A DNA stretch of 64,000 nucleotides from the NCBI RefSeq assembly GCF_047663525.1, contig NC_092601.1, positions 17,817,501 to 17,881,500 on the forward strand, given 5' to 3'. Below are positions 37,842-50,253 of this stretch, piece after piece (position 1 is the first letter of the stretch; each line of letters begins with the position of its first letter). The notes below the pieces were generated by a model. That model ran no database searches. It was not told where the DNA came from and saw nothing but the letters and a program-made list of their open reading frames with translations. A program made the translations under genes and the position numbers. The stretch comes from Anas platyrhynchos. Its lineage: Eukaryota; Chordata; Aves; Anseriformes; Anatidae.

Positions 37842-40800
37842 CGAGTGTTTTGGAGGAAATTTCAAGCTGATTACTTAGAGTCTGGTAAAGCAATAAAGTG
37901 GCTGAGAACAAAGTATGAGAGCAGAATTCCCAGCCCGGCGGCGGCTGTGCGGCTGCTGAAGCGCTCTGAGGTCCCCAGCCGGGCCAGAGCTCGCAGTGCC
38001 CTTGGCTGAGCTGGCAGGAAAAGGTCAGGGACTTCGCTGCGGAGGCGGGTTGCAATTCAGGCTGAGGTCACTGCAAGAAGCTTTAGCTTCCCCTGAGCAC
38101 TGAGCAACGCAAAAAGCCAGCAGTGAGTGCCCACAAAGCCCAGCTGATCCTGGCAGAAGAAATAAAGCCCCAAACCTCTTTTGCAAGACGAAAGCACGAT
38201 GCAGCCAGGGACTGCAGATGAGCTGCTGCTTTCACTATCTGCAATCCTTCCCTCTCCCCCCATTCTTCTTCAGTTTCAGCCCTCCCCTCCTCAGCCCTGA
38301 GATTTGTTTGTTTTTCCTTCTCTTCACTTTTTCGTGGGTCCAGGCCTAGGCGGAGGGTGTGCTGGCTTCCAGATGCGAACACAGATTACTGGATTAACTC
38401 CTCCACTGGCTCTTGGGCCTCGCAGAGGCTGGAGGTCAGGGACGTTATTAATTCACAGCCTTCTCCATTTGCTCACCGTGAAGGGGCTGGAGCTATTGAC
38501 TTAGAAGATTCAGCGGGATCTTGCAGCCATATTACAGCGCGCCGTGCTGTAGGCAATAAATCAATATACATCTTTTGATGTCTCTTGTTATCAAACGAAA
38601 AAGAAGCATATGCCACACTTACAGATATGTACATGCGCCAAGGGGAAAAATGCAGCGTGTGTGAGATGCTCCAGCCTTTCCAGCAGCAGCGTGCCAGCTC
38701 TGGGACTCCTGCCCATGGGCCAGGTGAGCACAGTGTCAACAGCGATGGAGATCAACCCTTGGCCATGTGGGACACCCTGCTCCCTGCAGGGGATGAGGCC
38801 CCAAACAGGGCCCAGGAAGCTCAAATACCAGGGAACACTCTGGATCACACAAGGTGATGGTAGTTTGATTATAACCTAGTGGTGGCAAAGCAAGCAAGCT
38901 GTGTGGTTTTACACCGCGTTGCCTCCTCTAGAGGAGAGAGAAAGGATACCCTCTCGAATGTGTCTTTGTGCAATACCATTCTCCAGCATTTCTAACTGAC
39001 AGTACTTATGCCATTGCTAGGAAACACTAACAAATAACTACCTTTTCATAGCCCCACGTAGACATATTCTAGTGGAAGGCAGATCCTTTTGAAGATGAAA
39101 TACTTTCAGATGTAGTCTTTTGGCTTTCAAGTGATGGGATGGACAATATCTCCTGGAGACGATAGAAAGAGTTTCTGTGCATCTGGAATTTGGCTGTAAT
39201 ATGAACTTATTGTTGTACAATCCAGAGCAGAAGAGCTGATCTCTATTCTGACAAGAATATGAATAAAAAAGGCTGCACCAGCGACAACGTCTGTCCTCTC
39301 AAAGTCAAAGCACTCAGCAGATAAAGGCCCAGATGCCTTTGGATGAAATCAGTGGTTTTCTGATTTCTACTCATACTACAAAGAACAGTGACATGATGGA
39401 AATTGGGTGCCTTGCAGCTGTGAGTGCAGGTGACCGTGCTGACCGAGACATGGCTTGGTTTCATAAAGTAACATCTATATAGGCTGCTCGGCTGCTCTTA
39501 AAATGTAAATTCCTATGAACAAAATATGCCATCATATGCTTAGTTAACAATAAGAATATGCATTTTCTACTTGTTCTCTGTCCTCAGTCTAGACAGATTG
39601 TTAAATATCATTTTTTATTTTTGTATTTCTAGTATACTTATGTGGCAACATGAATCAACTGGCTATAAATAAGTTAAGATGGAAATCAGAAATGTAATTC
39701 TAGCAATCAAAGGCGCAAGGTTCAGGAACAGCCTCTCAGTGTGATTAATGAAGCAAAAATCTAACTAGTTTGAACAGGGAAGTTGATAAATACCAAAGAG
39801 CTATGTGACACACTTGCATATGGAGTATCCTGGGAGTTTCCTTTTGAGACGGTGCTGCTTTGTAATCAATAAATACAGAAATTCTGTTATATGTTCAGGG
39901 AAGCCATTCGTTACAGCTCCTTTTAAGGGAATTCTACACAAAAGCATAAAAAAATATGCAGTGGAGAGCAACGCTTGTTCTAGCCCAGGGCTCTGGCAAA
40001 ACAAATGAGCTTGAGGAATCAACCAAATGGGTTCGGGGCAACTGGTCATCCCCTGGAAAATGACTGATGCATTTTGTGTGGGTGTTTGTGCTGCTCTGCT
40101 TCTTCCTCGCCCTCCTACAACCGAGACATCTCATGAAAATTACTGCTTTAAGGTCTGGCCAAGAATGGACAAAGTCTGGGTAAATATGAGCTGGCTTGGG
40201 CACCCCTTGGAAAACCTTGTCTATCAGCAATCCTCACATAACAGGTTTTGGCCAGCGAGCTAATCCCTAATAAGGATTTAAGATTGCAAACTGAGTTGGT
40301 GCATCCCTCCAGAACTGGTCTCTTCTTGGTGCTGCTTGTCAGCACAGAGCTTTTTTCCTCAAAGGCACCAAAGGTGTAGAAGGATCTAATAACATTTTGG
40401 ATTCACTATCCAATTTTGCAAAGCTGTACTTTGCCCATGAACATCCATAAACTACGGACCGATAGCAGCCAGGAGCACAACACGTGAAACCTCCAGACCT
40501 CTTGCCAGCCGTGGGGTTGTTGCAGGAGAAGCAGCCTCTGCGGAGCTGTTGGCAGCGGCAGCAGCAGCAGGAGGAGAAAACAGCTCGTCAGCAGCCCGGC
40601 AGAATTGAGAGAGTCCGTGCAAGCCCCTCTGTGTGCCAAAGCAGAGACAGACAAAGAAACAGGGAATGCCCGGGTCCCAGATGCTGGCGGAGGCAGCAGG
40701 CAGCTTTTGGTTTGCATCTTGAGGTCTAAAGGAATGGTGCTGAGCACCCAATGAAAATGATAAATTGGGTGTCTAAAGAGTTAAAAAAATGTCTTTTTCA

Positions 40801-40941
40801 CATGCACCTGACAAATAGAATAAAATTTCCAACTCGGAGATGATCCAAGACCATTTTCCAATAAGAAGTAAACCCAGGGCTTAGAAAATGCACACACACA
40901 AAGCAGATGAAACTTAAAAGCATTTTCCCAGCACAGTAGTT

Positions 40942-40959
40942 AAAAAAAAAAAAAAAAAA
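40942..40959. repeat. Poly-A tract (18)
   Basis: Uninterrupted A homopolymer; a second A/T-rich patch (aaaaataaataaaataaaaaa) starts about 40 bases downstream. Confidence 0.85.
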
Positions 40960-41878
40960 GGTGACCTTTAAAGAAAGCCAGTGAGAGTTCATTTGCAGTA
41001 AAAAATAAATAAAATAAAAAATCTGCTGGGTTAATGCAAAAAGCCCTACCTCACAGACACTCTGGTTTAGTTCTGTCTTTAATAGGTGTTTCAGCATTAG
41101 GATTTAATACATATATACATATATTTTGTAAGTGCTGGAATAAATGTCAGTCAAGGGGTAAAACATCCTCTCCCTTTCTATTCTCCCCTCCCAATGAAGC
41201 GTAGCCAGAGGTTGCAGCTGCTCTCTGTCCTTTCCTTGCCACCACTTTCACCCAGATGAAGTTTAAGCTCTCATCAGCTTTAAGGTGGTACCAGGGAAGC
41301 GGTGGAACATCTCCCTCTCTTCACTCCTCCAAAGGTCAGCTCTGGAGATGAGAAAAGGGACTAAAACTCCCGTGCACTACCTGCTGGCATGTCTGCTGGT
41401 AAGGCCTGACAAAGGAACCTGGAATAATCCTGGTGTGGCCCAGGGAACGACTGCAGGGAAACCCAGTACCACGAGACAGGGAGAGCATGTGCTCTGAGCA
41501 CCACTGGCCACCGCAGCCTGCACATGCTTTAAATGTGATCACCCTTGGTGTCTGTTAGAAGTTTTATTAATTTTAAAAGCCTTCTGATCTCTCCCAGTTA
41601 AGCTTTAATTACTGTTCATCATTTCTAGCCCATAGAAAGATCAAACCCAGTTTAGAGGCTTTTTATTCCTTACCAACCCTGCCCCCTGTCTTCGCCGGGG
41701 ATTACGTTTCTTCACTCTGCACACCCGTGAGATCATTGAGCATGAAGTGGCAGTCAGCTAGCAGCATCGATGGACCCAAGCTCCCAGTGCCCGTGGCAGG
41801 GTGCCAAACTCAGGAAATGTGACGGCAGGGTTGAGCAGTTGGTCCTGCGAGCTTTCGAGTTCCTAATGGTAGGGAAGG

Positions 41879-41894
41879 AAAAAAAAAAAAAAAG
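41879..41894. repeat. Poly-A tract (16)
   Basis: Uninterrupted A homopolymer followed by a GA-rich patch. Confidence 0.85.
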
Positions 41895-44800
41895 AGGGAG
41901 AGACCAGCTGGTTCAATTACTCTTGTTTTAATTTGCCAGTTATGCAACAGGCAGGTACATGGGTACACTTCTGACCCGTCCCGATTGGTGTGAAGGCCAC
42001 TGCCACCTTGGGCTCACAACAGCAAGAAATGGCAAAAGGATGGCACAGGTTGGGGAGCTCACGGGTTGCTTCGTTTGAAATGCAGAATTGCTTTTAAGAG
42101 CCAGGTTTCTCCCATCAGTGCCCAGTGGCTCTGACATTTTATCACTGCACCTCCTTACAACCATGCGTGCGTTCAGCAGCCCCCCAGAAGCTCTGGAGGT
42201 GGGCTGACACCTGGTTTTCTGACCCAACCTGCCAAGCTCAGCTTCAGTTCTGGCCACAGTGGTTAAAGCCAGGGCCTAAGTACTAAGCCTACAACCTGCC
42301 AGCTTCCTTCACAGGTCAATTGCTGACCAAGGGACTGGAGAACTGAGGTGCTGCCACCCTTCTGCAGCACTGGTTCTGAAGGGACTGGACAACCAGCTCT
42401 CCCAGTACTCACCAGTGACTTGCCCACCTCTACCAAAGGGCAACAGTTCCAACTATCTGCATATATAAATCTGGGAAATAGGATTTATAAGTGTAAGAGG
42501 CTCAATTTACACTGATTTCCATGAGAGTGAGGTACCTAGCTACTTTTAAGTCAGGTTCGTGCTGCCTTTATTGGGAACTAACTGGTGGTGTCTGTAATGG
42601 GATATAGTCAGGGATGCTGGGGGCTCTTACATTGGGTTTCAGACATGAACAGGCCCCTGCTGGAGCACCAGTGGATCTCCATCACTCCTCCTCCTTCCTC
42701 ACAGAGGTTAGAAAGTAAAATATGCATGGCAAGAGCTGCTGCTCACAAGTGTGATTTCTACAGCGACTTGTCTGGGATGCAGAAATCTTCTGCTCTGTTC
42801 TTCAGCTGCCAGAAGATATCTTGACATGGAGTCACAGCTCTCTCTTCGAGCTTTCACCTCAGTCCAACAACAACTGCAATAAGGGGAAAAACAAATAAGC
42901 TGAGAAGTGTGCTGAGCAGCCAGTGAGCGAATGTGGGGGAAATATTTTTTACAGAAAGCCTAAGCAGTTTTGCAGAGCTCTTTTCAAGTGCATTTACTGA
43001 AATTTCCCCAGAGCCTTCCTAATGTAAGTACCGTTGGAAAGATCCTAACTAAGAGAAACAGCTCCTGCTGAGTGATAGTCCGTAGCTTTATTAGTGGAGA
43101 TCAAAGAGAATAAAACAATTACTGTAATTTCCAAGGAACTGTTTTTCCAGGGGCACAGGAGATGAAGGCTATGAAAATGGGTCCTTGTGTGCTTAAGTAA
43201 TGGGTAGGCATTTCAGCCTGTTATATTTTTACTGGCAGAGGGAGTCACCTCCATCATAAAATTCACTGGTCCAATTTGGGGATGTACTAATGAAAATGTA
43301 AGGTAACATTTTGGGCTTTTGTGGAGTGCCCCAGGTTTCCGAGCTGTGTGCATGGGAGCACCGGGTGACCCTGTGGCTCTTATGATGGACCAGAGGATGC
43401 GGGACACAGCATCCACAGCCTGGCAGCAGCACTCATGTACCTTACAGCTCCGTGGGGACAGGGCACCTGACCTGTCCCTGGATCAGGTCTGCTTCAGTCC
43501 TGTGCTCATTTGTGGGGTCCTCGGAGACAAATCCTGGGGAATCAAACGCTGCCACCGGTCAATTTGCTGGGTGAGAGCTGTGGCTGACACTATAGCTGGT
43601 CTGTGCATAGAAGTTTCTCTCCAGCAAAACAATTGTCCTTTATCCTATTATATCGTAACATGTGATTTAGAGATGATTCATCCCTTTTATTTGAGCCTGG
43701 ACTTTGCTATTATCTCGTGTTTCAGCCAAATATTATTAGGAATGTTGATGTGCCTGCACAGGGACATTTTCTGCAAAATTAATCTAAGAACTTTTAAAAT
43801 GAATGAGCATACATAAAATATTTCTTTGGAACAAAAATGGCCTTAATTTGGTTTATCTTAATGCATTTTGGAGGCAAATCACAACAAACCAAATAAAGGT
43901 TTCTGTAATTCTGTCCACATAGAGGCCGAATGCAGCTGAATGAAACCACTTTAAATTCAAGCCTTTGGTTAGGCCAGGGTAATTTTTTCCAATTTTCCAT
44001 GTAAACAAGCAATAAATTAAAAAATTGAAAAAGGAGAAACAGCCCCCAGCTCAGTTAGGGCAGTACGACTGGCAGCTCTGAAACGTGCAGACCGTGGAGG
44101 CTGCGTCCCGCGCAGAGATGTTTAGGTTGTTGTTCATGGTGCTGGGCATGTCCAAGGAGCAGGGAGTGCTCCCAGGCATGGCCAGGCTCTCACTTCCACT
44201 TCACCCACTTCGGAGCAGCTCAAAACCAAGAGCAGTGGCAAAGCTGGCAGGTCTGTCACATGGAAATCTTCCTGAGGCTCCAGGTGTTGGAAGACGCAAG
44301 TATTAAAACGAAATTGGAGAAGGGGCACAGCCTGGAGATGTTAACTGCGTGATGCAATGGTGACATGCACCAGGAGTGAAGCAGGAAACCCCCTTCCCTT
44401 CTGGGAGCAAGAGGAGAAAGATGAAACCAATCTGACAGCAGCACCGACTAACAGCAACAGCAAATTAACTACCAGTGTTAATGAGGGGAAAAAAATGCCA
44501 AAGATTCTAGCTATGAAATGGGTCCCCATGTATAGCCGTGGCCACAGGAAAAGTGTTAATTTGGCACATGTCCACTCAGTTGAGAAAATCTTGTAATGAA
44601 ATTCTAGCTAGCGGTCATGGGTGCCACTTAGAGAAGCTCAGCACTGCTGGAACAGGGAAGGCACCTCGGAAAGCTGCTGCCGGCCAGCACAAGGGTGAGT
44701 GGATTCAAGGATGCTCCTGACTGGTACGTGTCATCCAGAGAAGCAGCCGTGGTGTCTTCACTCACTAAGCAAAGGATAAAGGATCTCCAAACATGTCAGT

Positions 44801-47027
44801 CTTCTGTTGCAGAAGGGAAAAATCTCATGGCAAGCACTGGCTGTCCCCCAGATGTCACTTGTTATAGGAGAATCAAGATACAAAGAAAGAATTTGTCTTA
44901 TGGATAGCAAAGAAACACTGGTGTTACCAGTAACTGAAGACCTTAAAATCACGTTGTGCAGCATTTTTTAAAGAATTATAATTTACTTGTTTACTTTGTT
45001 TGCAATTAATTCCCATTACATTTTAACTTCCCTTGTATTGCCATTTACTGAACCATTCTTGTGCAGTTTGCTGTAGGAGTAGGAGTCTCCTTCAGCCATT
45101 TCCAGGAAGAACATTCATTATTTGGCTGAATGAACTGAAAAACCAAGACGCCACACCATGGCCATGGCCACGAGGCAGGGCAGGAACCCAGCCGGGAGCA
45201 GATCCAAGCTGCGGTCCCGGCGTCTGATCCCGCCGCAGGGACAGGATCTTCCCTTGAAAGCAAAAGGGGAAATGAAAGTGATTGTAGGACACTCTCCAGG
45301 GCACAATCACAGGATAAATAGGCTTTGTTTATGTAGACGGCTTTCTAAAAGTCAAACCATTGATAATGGGGGATCTTAATATCACGCTGTTGTCTGGGAT
45401 AACCACAGCCGACTCGCTGGGGACTGTTCTTGGAGGGCGTACAGCATGCTGTATTTACACGGATACTCCAGCAGTCAAGATCTGAAGCAGTTTTGGACTC
45501 AGTCCTAGGAAAGGAGCCAGGTATGATAAATAAGATATATTCTGGGGAATATGTAGGGCCAGTGAATTACAGTGGCAGGCTTGCTATCAGGGCTGTCTTG
45601 CACTGGGAGCACAGCCTGGTGTCTGCACATCCCGCAGGAGCAGAGTGGCCTCTCCAGAGCATCCAAGGCTCGGGTCCCTTTTCTCTGCCACCTAAAGCAG
45701 CTTTCTAGGCGGGTGAGCCAACTCGAGACAGAGCTGTGTGTCGTTAGCAGAGGGATAGCAAATAGCATCCTTCTGGGTTAGGTCATGTATGCATGACTTG
45801 CTGTTTGAAAAAGGAGACCTTGAGCTTTGCTGAACCCAATGTACTTGTCTTTAATTTTCACTTTCCCAGCAGAGATACACCCACATTTCTCTGAAGAATT
45901 ATAGCTAGTTTGGTCCAGTCATTTGATGAATAACCTCACTTCTCACTGCCTTTGCTTTAGAGCGTCTGAGAGAATAAGCCGATCTGGAAACATACCACTT
46001 TTTGTTTGCTCTTTCCTAAGGGAACATTATATTATTAATTTTTTGTCATAAACATTTGGAAGTTACAGAAAATGTTCACTATCTTCTGCATTCAGGGCTT
46101 CTAGAACCAATGTTTTATCACCCCAAACAATGTGCCAGAAAGTCAACTGCTGAGCTGGTGTCCGCCAGGGAATAGGAAGCAGAGACAGTGATGACAATTT
46201 AGGGGACTGATCAGGCATCAAGAATAATAATAGGAAGATATTATGAACAATGATTCATGTGAAAAGAAATAAGCTGAACTGTCCTGATGTTGTTAAATAA
46301 ATATTTACCAACGACTAATAGCTTTGCAGATCTTTTAATGTCACATTTGCTAACAGTAAGAACAGGGTAATGTATACCGTGCATATTATTCAAATGTACA
46401 AATTTGACTACATTCCCTCCTAAGACAACGATATTACTTTTCCATTTTTCCTCACACTTTATGAAGATTTACTCAATGACTGAGATGGGAAGCTTCTTAG
46501 AACAGAACAGAACCACACTCCAGAAATTTTAAGCTGTTGTCATCGAGCCCAAACACACCTCAGCTTCAGCTGTATGTAATATGCACTCACCTTCCTCACC
46601 TCCCAGACAGTGGTCTGCTGGAGCTGGAGCCTGGCCAGCCAAATATAATTAGCCACCCACAAAAGACAGGAAAAAAAAAATACTGCTGATCACTCAAAAA
46701 CCTGACATAAATGTCATTTTCAATAAAGCTCTTCCACTTAGTGACTATGAAAGCCCAGCCATACCCCTGTGAATTTCCATACTAAATACCTCCTAGCAAG
46801 GGAAGTGCACCCCAAAGTAACAGAGAGCAGTAATTCTCAGCTCCCTAAAAGGAAATCTTGTTTGAAGGTTTTTCTATGTATTTAAGAAAATCACGTTCAG
46901 CTTCCCCTTTGTATTCACATTCTGGCTTTTAATTTCTAATTCCCCATCACTCTTCTCTCTGCCTGGGCCTAGCTTTCCAGAGAACGTCTGAGGGTTTCAT
47001 TCCCCATACTTGTAAATGTTATGGGGC

Positions 47028-47044
47028 TTTTTTTTTTTTTTTTT
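47028..47044. repeat. Poly-T tract (17)
   Basis: Uninterrupted T homopolymer. Confidence 0.85.
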
Positions 47045-48007
47045 CTTTTCAAAAATGGAGAGAAACAGTTGAGAACTCACAAGGCTGAATCATATAGGGC
47101 AGCTGTTTTGGTTAGCCTGAGTCCTGAATTCTGGAAAAAGCACTGGCCATATCCTACTGACCCTGTCTGTACAACCCACTGGTTCCCAGTACATCCCCAC
47201 CATGGTGCCCTGAGCCATGCTCCTGGGTGACCCCAAAGACTTCCTTGCAGGTGCCCAGCTCAGCTCCCCCTGCTCACAGCTCCCCGTCCATGCAGGATCT
47301 GAGTGCTGAACACTTCTGATAGGAAAAAAAGCCCCAGCAAGGTGCGGCCACGCAGCAAAAGCCATTTGTAGGTGACTCACTGCAGGGCTGCGGGAGGCGA
47401 GAACTCACGCGGTGAGGATTATCGCCCTGCTCCCCGCTGCCTAATTCGCTGCTACGATGAGAAATTCTCAGACCACGTTGCGCTTTTGATTAGCACTGCC
47501 TGAGCTGTGCAAAGCAGCAACATGTCCAGGCTCTGGTGGGAGACAGCAAAGGCACAAAGCTACAGAAATAACATGCAGCGAGAGTGGTCCTGCCTCCAGT
47601 AACAAAATTCATCTTGGGCTTGTCCATCCTTGCTCAGCCACAGCCTTAGCCCTGTCCCAGCAAGGACACTCTCTCTTTGCGACATTTTCCCCAAAATATA
47701 TTTGTGTCCAAACTGAAGCTCTCACTCCTCCTGCAGGTGACCTTCTGTGGCTTTGCACAGGAGCTCAGGAAGCCCAGAACACGGGCTGGCTTGCCCAGGT
47801 GGGAGACTGCTTTAGGATGCTTTTGAGGAGAATGGAATGGAAAAGACCTTCCAAACTGCTGTGTGCTGAAATTCCTACACCAGCCCAAGTCACTGCTTTT
47901 GAAGAGTTTTGCTCTTTGTTCCCCCAAACAGAAAACAACGTGAACAGCATGGAGTGCAACCTCAGCTCAAGTTCAAAACTGAAACATTTTTCTACTTACA
48001 GTTGCAA

Positions 48008-48026
48008 AGATCTAGAATCTAGATCT
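48008..48026. repeat. Perfect 19-base palindrome
   Basis: AGATCTAGA-A-TCTAGATCT is a perfect inverted repeat with a one-base centre. A further TCTAGATC follows at 48028-48035. No gene or element nearby explains it. Confidence 0.85.
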
Positions 48027-50230
48027 GTCTAGATCAAGACAGAATCCTGAACAGGCCTGAGCTTGCTCAGACAAAATTCCTGCTTTCCGCTTTGCCTACA
48101 GACGTACTTTTCGGCTGCAGGAAGAGAAGAAAGCTGAAGAGGAGACTTTGTTTTCAACTACAGAGTTGGAAAAAGCTGGGAAAATGAAGCTGACTCAAAC
48201 TGATGGCCTACCATTCCAAACCACAGCAAACCTCCAGACTCCTCACAGGGAGAGCAGCAGCCCTTGGTGATAAATTGATTGTTTTCCTGTTAGCTGTGGA
48301 ATTTCTTAGTGCTGTAAAACTGCTGTCCATGCTGAGGACTCCTCCTGTTATTCTCTTGAACCAAGAGTACAGCAAAAGGCTTCGCTGGGAATTCTGTACA
48401 TCTCCATTTTAAACAGATGGCTGCTGAACTCTGTAAGTTCAGCGCTATGTGGTCTGATTATCACCACGTGTCTCCTTTAAGCAGAATAAATTAGAAAAAG
48501 GAAAAACAAAACCAAAGACAAACCACCAAAAAGACAGCCCAGAATTTGCTTTCTGCAGAAGTGCTTGGATTTTAATCACACACGGATTTCAGTTTTGAAG
48601 AATTGCAGGACAGACTTCTTGCACTTCCTGGACTGATAGCAGTGGTTGGAAAGCAAAATAATGCATCTGAGTTGCTGTTTTTTTCAGGTTTAGGGCACGG
48701 AGCACCATATCCCTGATGGAGGATGGCTGGGGGACGCCAGGGGGACATGTGGGTGGGACAAACTCTGCTTACCCTTTTAATCAAGCTTTCTGCAGAAGTG
48801 CTCTGCATTTGAAATCATTCAAATGATTTGTCTAATGCTGCCCTATCAAGATGGATTTCAGAAAGGAGAAAGTGCAAACTCCCAGAGCTGGTGGAAAATG
48901 CAAATAAAAACAGCATTGTTCTGGTGTGGATGGCTGTCACTCAGCCTCTAATCAAACATAGGCTGCCTAAAACATAGAAGGCAGGGAAATGAAACTTTAA
49001 ATGGCGTTTTCATCCATATTGGAATGGCTCAATTTGTGCTTTTTTTTTTGATGTGTGTGTGTGAAATAACTGCATTTTATACAGAAATGCTAATACTGCT
49101 ACAAATAATTAATGTTATCTGAAATTATCATATTCTAGGAGAGGGTGATTAGATTCAAAACAGCAGAGACAATTCTAATCTCAGCGATAAGAGATGATAT
49201 AAAACCAATGCCTATGTTCTTAGATAACCTTTGGTCTCAGCCTTTTGGTGAACATCAGTGCTCCTGAGGCTAGTGCATGTTTATTTCTTAAGCTGAAATG
49301 TAACATTTTGCCCATATGTTGATATTAAAACAAAAAATTCACTTCTGAACTCTTTAATCTTTTTATTCATGTGTTCTGTTGCTCTCAGGCAGGGATTGTG
49401 AGTACCAGACGCTGCCTTATGTAAAATAATTGACTATATTTTCTCTCCTCTGAACTAATTCACCACATTTTCTCCCTATCTATCATCTAAATGAATGTAC
49501 AGTGTTTTCTATCCATCACCCTGCTAAGGTACTCATCACTGGGGGATGCAGCCAGTAGATAAAAAGTATAATGATGCTATATTAAATAAAGAAAATCGAT
49601 GTTCCACTCACATTCAAACTGAGTCAAATTGTGACAAGTGGATTGCCACGAGGAGAATTTGGCCCTCTGTCTCAAGCAGAGGGCTCTTCTGAAGCAGTTC
49701 TTGCAGCCCATGCTATTTATAGGCCCTGCCTTGCTATGCTGGGAAAGCTTCTCCCATCCTCCCTCTGCCCCAGCCCTCCTCACTGGTGCCCAGAACTTCT
49801 TGTCCTGGTCAGTGTGGACACAGAGAAGCAGGTGCCCGAGATGACTCAAGAAACTGGAGCATTCAAACAGCAGAAAATGTGACAAGACTGCGTAAATTGA
49901 AGAGGTTTTGTGAATGTCTGCCTGATTCACACAGGTAAGAAAAGCAAGCCAGGGTCCTTGGCTGCAGTATTTCTGGTATATAAGGGTCCTCAGCATGAAT
50001 TTTGATGCCATGGCCATACCAATTTACACTGCAGGACTCTGCTCTGGGATCCAACAGGCAGTGAAAGCAACCCCTGGTTGCTCTGCAGACAATTCAACAT
50101 GAGACTGTCCCTTGTGAACAAAAAAAGGGAGGCCAATTTTTAAAGCAAGTCTGGCCTGGGCAGCTCAGGCCAATGCCCCTCTAATGTCCCATATAAACGT
50201 TAATGTACTACCAGTCCACTTCAACTATGC

Positions 50231-50253
50231 TTTTTTTTTTTTTTTTTTTTTTT
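50231..50253. repeat. Poly-T tract (23)
   Basis: One of the two longest homopolymers in the window. On the minus strand it reads as a 23-base A tail, but no retroelement sequence was recognised on its flanks. Confidence 0.9.

Larger units (their letters stand above)
22340..40400. other. Non-coding region with scattered regulatory-like motif clusters
   Basis: No assignable exon. The region contains a CRE (24171), an inverted TGCCAA/TTGGCA pair (25194-25212), an octamer-bearing patch (about 30.9 kb), a GATA cluster (37.1 kb) and microsatellites. GC-richer patches at about 32640-32880 and 36840-37020 give multi-frame open reading on both strands and were not called as genes. Confidence 0.6.

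Noticed and set aside
43319..43816. 165-codon open frame, + strand
   Set aside because: No family resemblance; it begins in GC-rich and ends in AT-rich sequence without compositional continuity expected of an exon.
50231..50253. 23-base T run as the tail of a minus-strand retroposon
   Set aside because: No target-site duplication and no element body could be recognised on either side.
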